In this document: piece after piece, positions 6,314 to 6,656 of the stretch
Numbering within the stretch: position 1 is the stretch's first letter
Layout: every line of letters starts with the position of its first letter
Assembly: GCA_031290815.1 (NCBI GenBank)
Contig: JAISLO010000275.1
Span: 1-6,656, forward strand
DNA: 6,656 nucleotides
Reading direction: 5' to 3'
From: Synergistaceae bacterium
Lineage (GTDB): Bacteria > Synergistota > Synergistia > Synergistales > Synergistaceae
The notes under the pieces: model-generated
The model's database searches: none
Seen by the model: only the letters and a program-made list of their open reading frames with translations
What the model was told of the DNA's origin: nothing
Made by a program: the position numbers and the translations under genes

Positions 6314-6344
6314 GACCACACTCCAGACGCGTCTTAGTACGGGC

Positions 6345-6353
6345 ATTATAACA
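6345..6353 (-). promoter_or_regulatory. Extended -10 promoter for the thioredoxin-fold gene
   Basis: On the minus strand this reads TGTTATAAT, a perfect extended -10 element (TGn plus TATAAT). No good -35 hexamer lies 16-19 bases upstream, which is usual for extended -10 promoters. The predicted start would be near 6338, giving a leader of about 25 bases to the GTG at 6313. It may also drive the genes downstream, since no clear terminator is seen in the gaps after it. Confidence 0.6.
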
Positions 6354-6398
6354 TCTTTGGAGCGGTTCGGGTTGATTCCGATCTCAGAAGCTCGATCG

Positions 6399-6506
6399 CC
6401 GGCCCAGCCCTTTACCCATATCCCACGCCGGTAGTTCTCTCTTCTGACTGCTACTGGCTCGTGTCAGTCCCGTACCGAGGATTCGACAGCCGGTATTCTG
6501 GGCCGG
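6399..6506. repeat. Nested inverted repeats upstream of the thioredoxin-fold gene
   Basis: A perfect nine-base inverted repeat, CCGGCCCAG at 6399-6407 and CTGGGCCGG at 6498-6506, encloses two smaller ones: CTGAC/GTCAG at 6444-6448 and 6463-6467, and TACCG/CGGTA at 6473-6477 and 6491-6495. TACCG can instead pair with CGGTA at 6429-6433, so two folds compete. It lies just upstream of the extended -10 promoter. It could be a structured RNA on either strand or a DNA element; nothing shows that it is transcribed. Confidence 0.45.
6403..6424 (-). other. G-quadruplex motif
   Basis: The minus strand has four GGG tracts separated by ATAT, TAAA and CT, which fits the canonical three-tetrad pattern with loops of 4, 4 and 2 bases. 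It sits about 50 bases upstream of the -10 box of the thioredoxin-fold gene, on that gene's coding strand. It overlaps one arm (6399-6407) of the nine-base inverted repeat, so the two structures exclude each other. Confidence 0.5.
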
Positions 6507-6656
6507 TAAGCCGAAGCGCGTTCACCTATCCCAGATACAATATCAACAGGTTAAGCGAAGCGTTTTTGCATATTTCCCCACAAGGAAACAGTTACAGTAG
6601 TAGGTAGACACATCAGGCGCTTTGAAGTATTGCTATCACACACATGTTCAATTTGG

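Larger units (their letters stand above)
6354..6656. other. Non-coding region at the right edge
   Basis: No gene can be supported here. The part next to the promoter is G+C-rich and holds the quadruplex motif and inverted repeats. The last 100 bases look more A+T-rich. A minus-strand frame is open from the edge to a TAA at 6551-6553 (34 codons) and might be the tail of an upstream gene, but that length is expected by chance. A plus-strand frame is stop-free from 6338 to the TAG at 6605-6607 but has no ATG. The imperfect direct repeat TAAGC(C)GAAGCG occurs at 6507-6518 and 6552-6562. Confidence 0.5.

Noticed and set aside
6536..6541. Plus-strand -10-like TACAAT for a rightward gene
   Set aside because: No -35 or TG extension upstream; the only following ATG, at 6644, has no ribosome binding site and the window ends four codons later.
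6470..6656. Possible 5' end of a tmRNA on the plus strand, because of GGATTCGACAG at 6479-6489
   Set aside because: The short match is typical of tmRNA, but the expected G-run acceptor strand does not precede it, and no tag frame ending in Ala-Leu-Ala-Ala plus stop follows before the window edge.

Overview
The window reads as one long leftward (minus-strand) bacterial chromosomal cluster of seven genes, with no plus-strand gene I can support. By eye the coding sequence is moderately G+C-rich. A Rex redox regulator, a LarE-type sulfur insertase, an exported thioredoxin-fold protein and a methanogen-flavoured thymidylate-synthase fusion suggest an anaerobic bacterium. The phylum cannot be settled from the window; Synergistota-like, Clostridia-like or deltaproteobacterial lineages are only guesses.

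In transcription order, from high to low coordinates: (1) a roughly 300-base non-coding region (6354-6656) holding a G-quadruplex motif on the minus strand, nested inverted repeats and an extended -10 promoter; (2) an exported thioredoxin-fold protein that has lost its CXXC (5687-6313); (3) mnmA, tRNA 2-thiouridylase (4500-5591); (4) larE, ATP-dependent sulfur insertase (3602-4405); (5) rex, NADH-sensing repressor with a C-terminal extension (2789-3559); (6) an unnamed protein with a ParB/sulfiredoxin-like DGMHR motif (2117-2749); (7) a three-part fusion with a MtrA-like N-terminus, a thymidylate synthase core and a DUF4346-like C-terminus (558-2099); (8) a dCMP deaminase whose last residues run off the left edge (1-561). 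The deaminase carries all its active-site motifs.

The genes fall into two themes. MnmA and LarE are both PP-loop ATP pyrophosphatases that insert sulfur, and both carry a CxxC plus a distant Cys, the arrangement linked to [4Fe-4S]-dependent sulfur transfer. The three leftmost genes form a tight, translationally coupled pyrimidine module: dCMP deaminase makes dUMP, and the thymidylate-synthase-like protein probably uses it. The ParB/Srx-like protein is the unexplained partner. Rex sits directly upstream of this module, which raises the possibility of redox-linked control.

The best candidate for an undescribed system is the module ParB/Srx-like protein + MtrA-TS-DUF4346 fusion + dCMP deaminase. 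Its TS core keeps the catalytic Cys, the dUMP-binding Asn and key Arg residues but lacks the usual H-x-Y, and its MtrA-like part lacks the His that binds cobalt in true MtrA.
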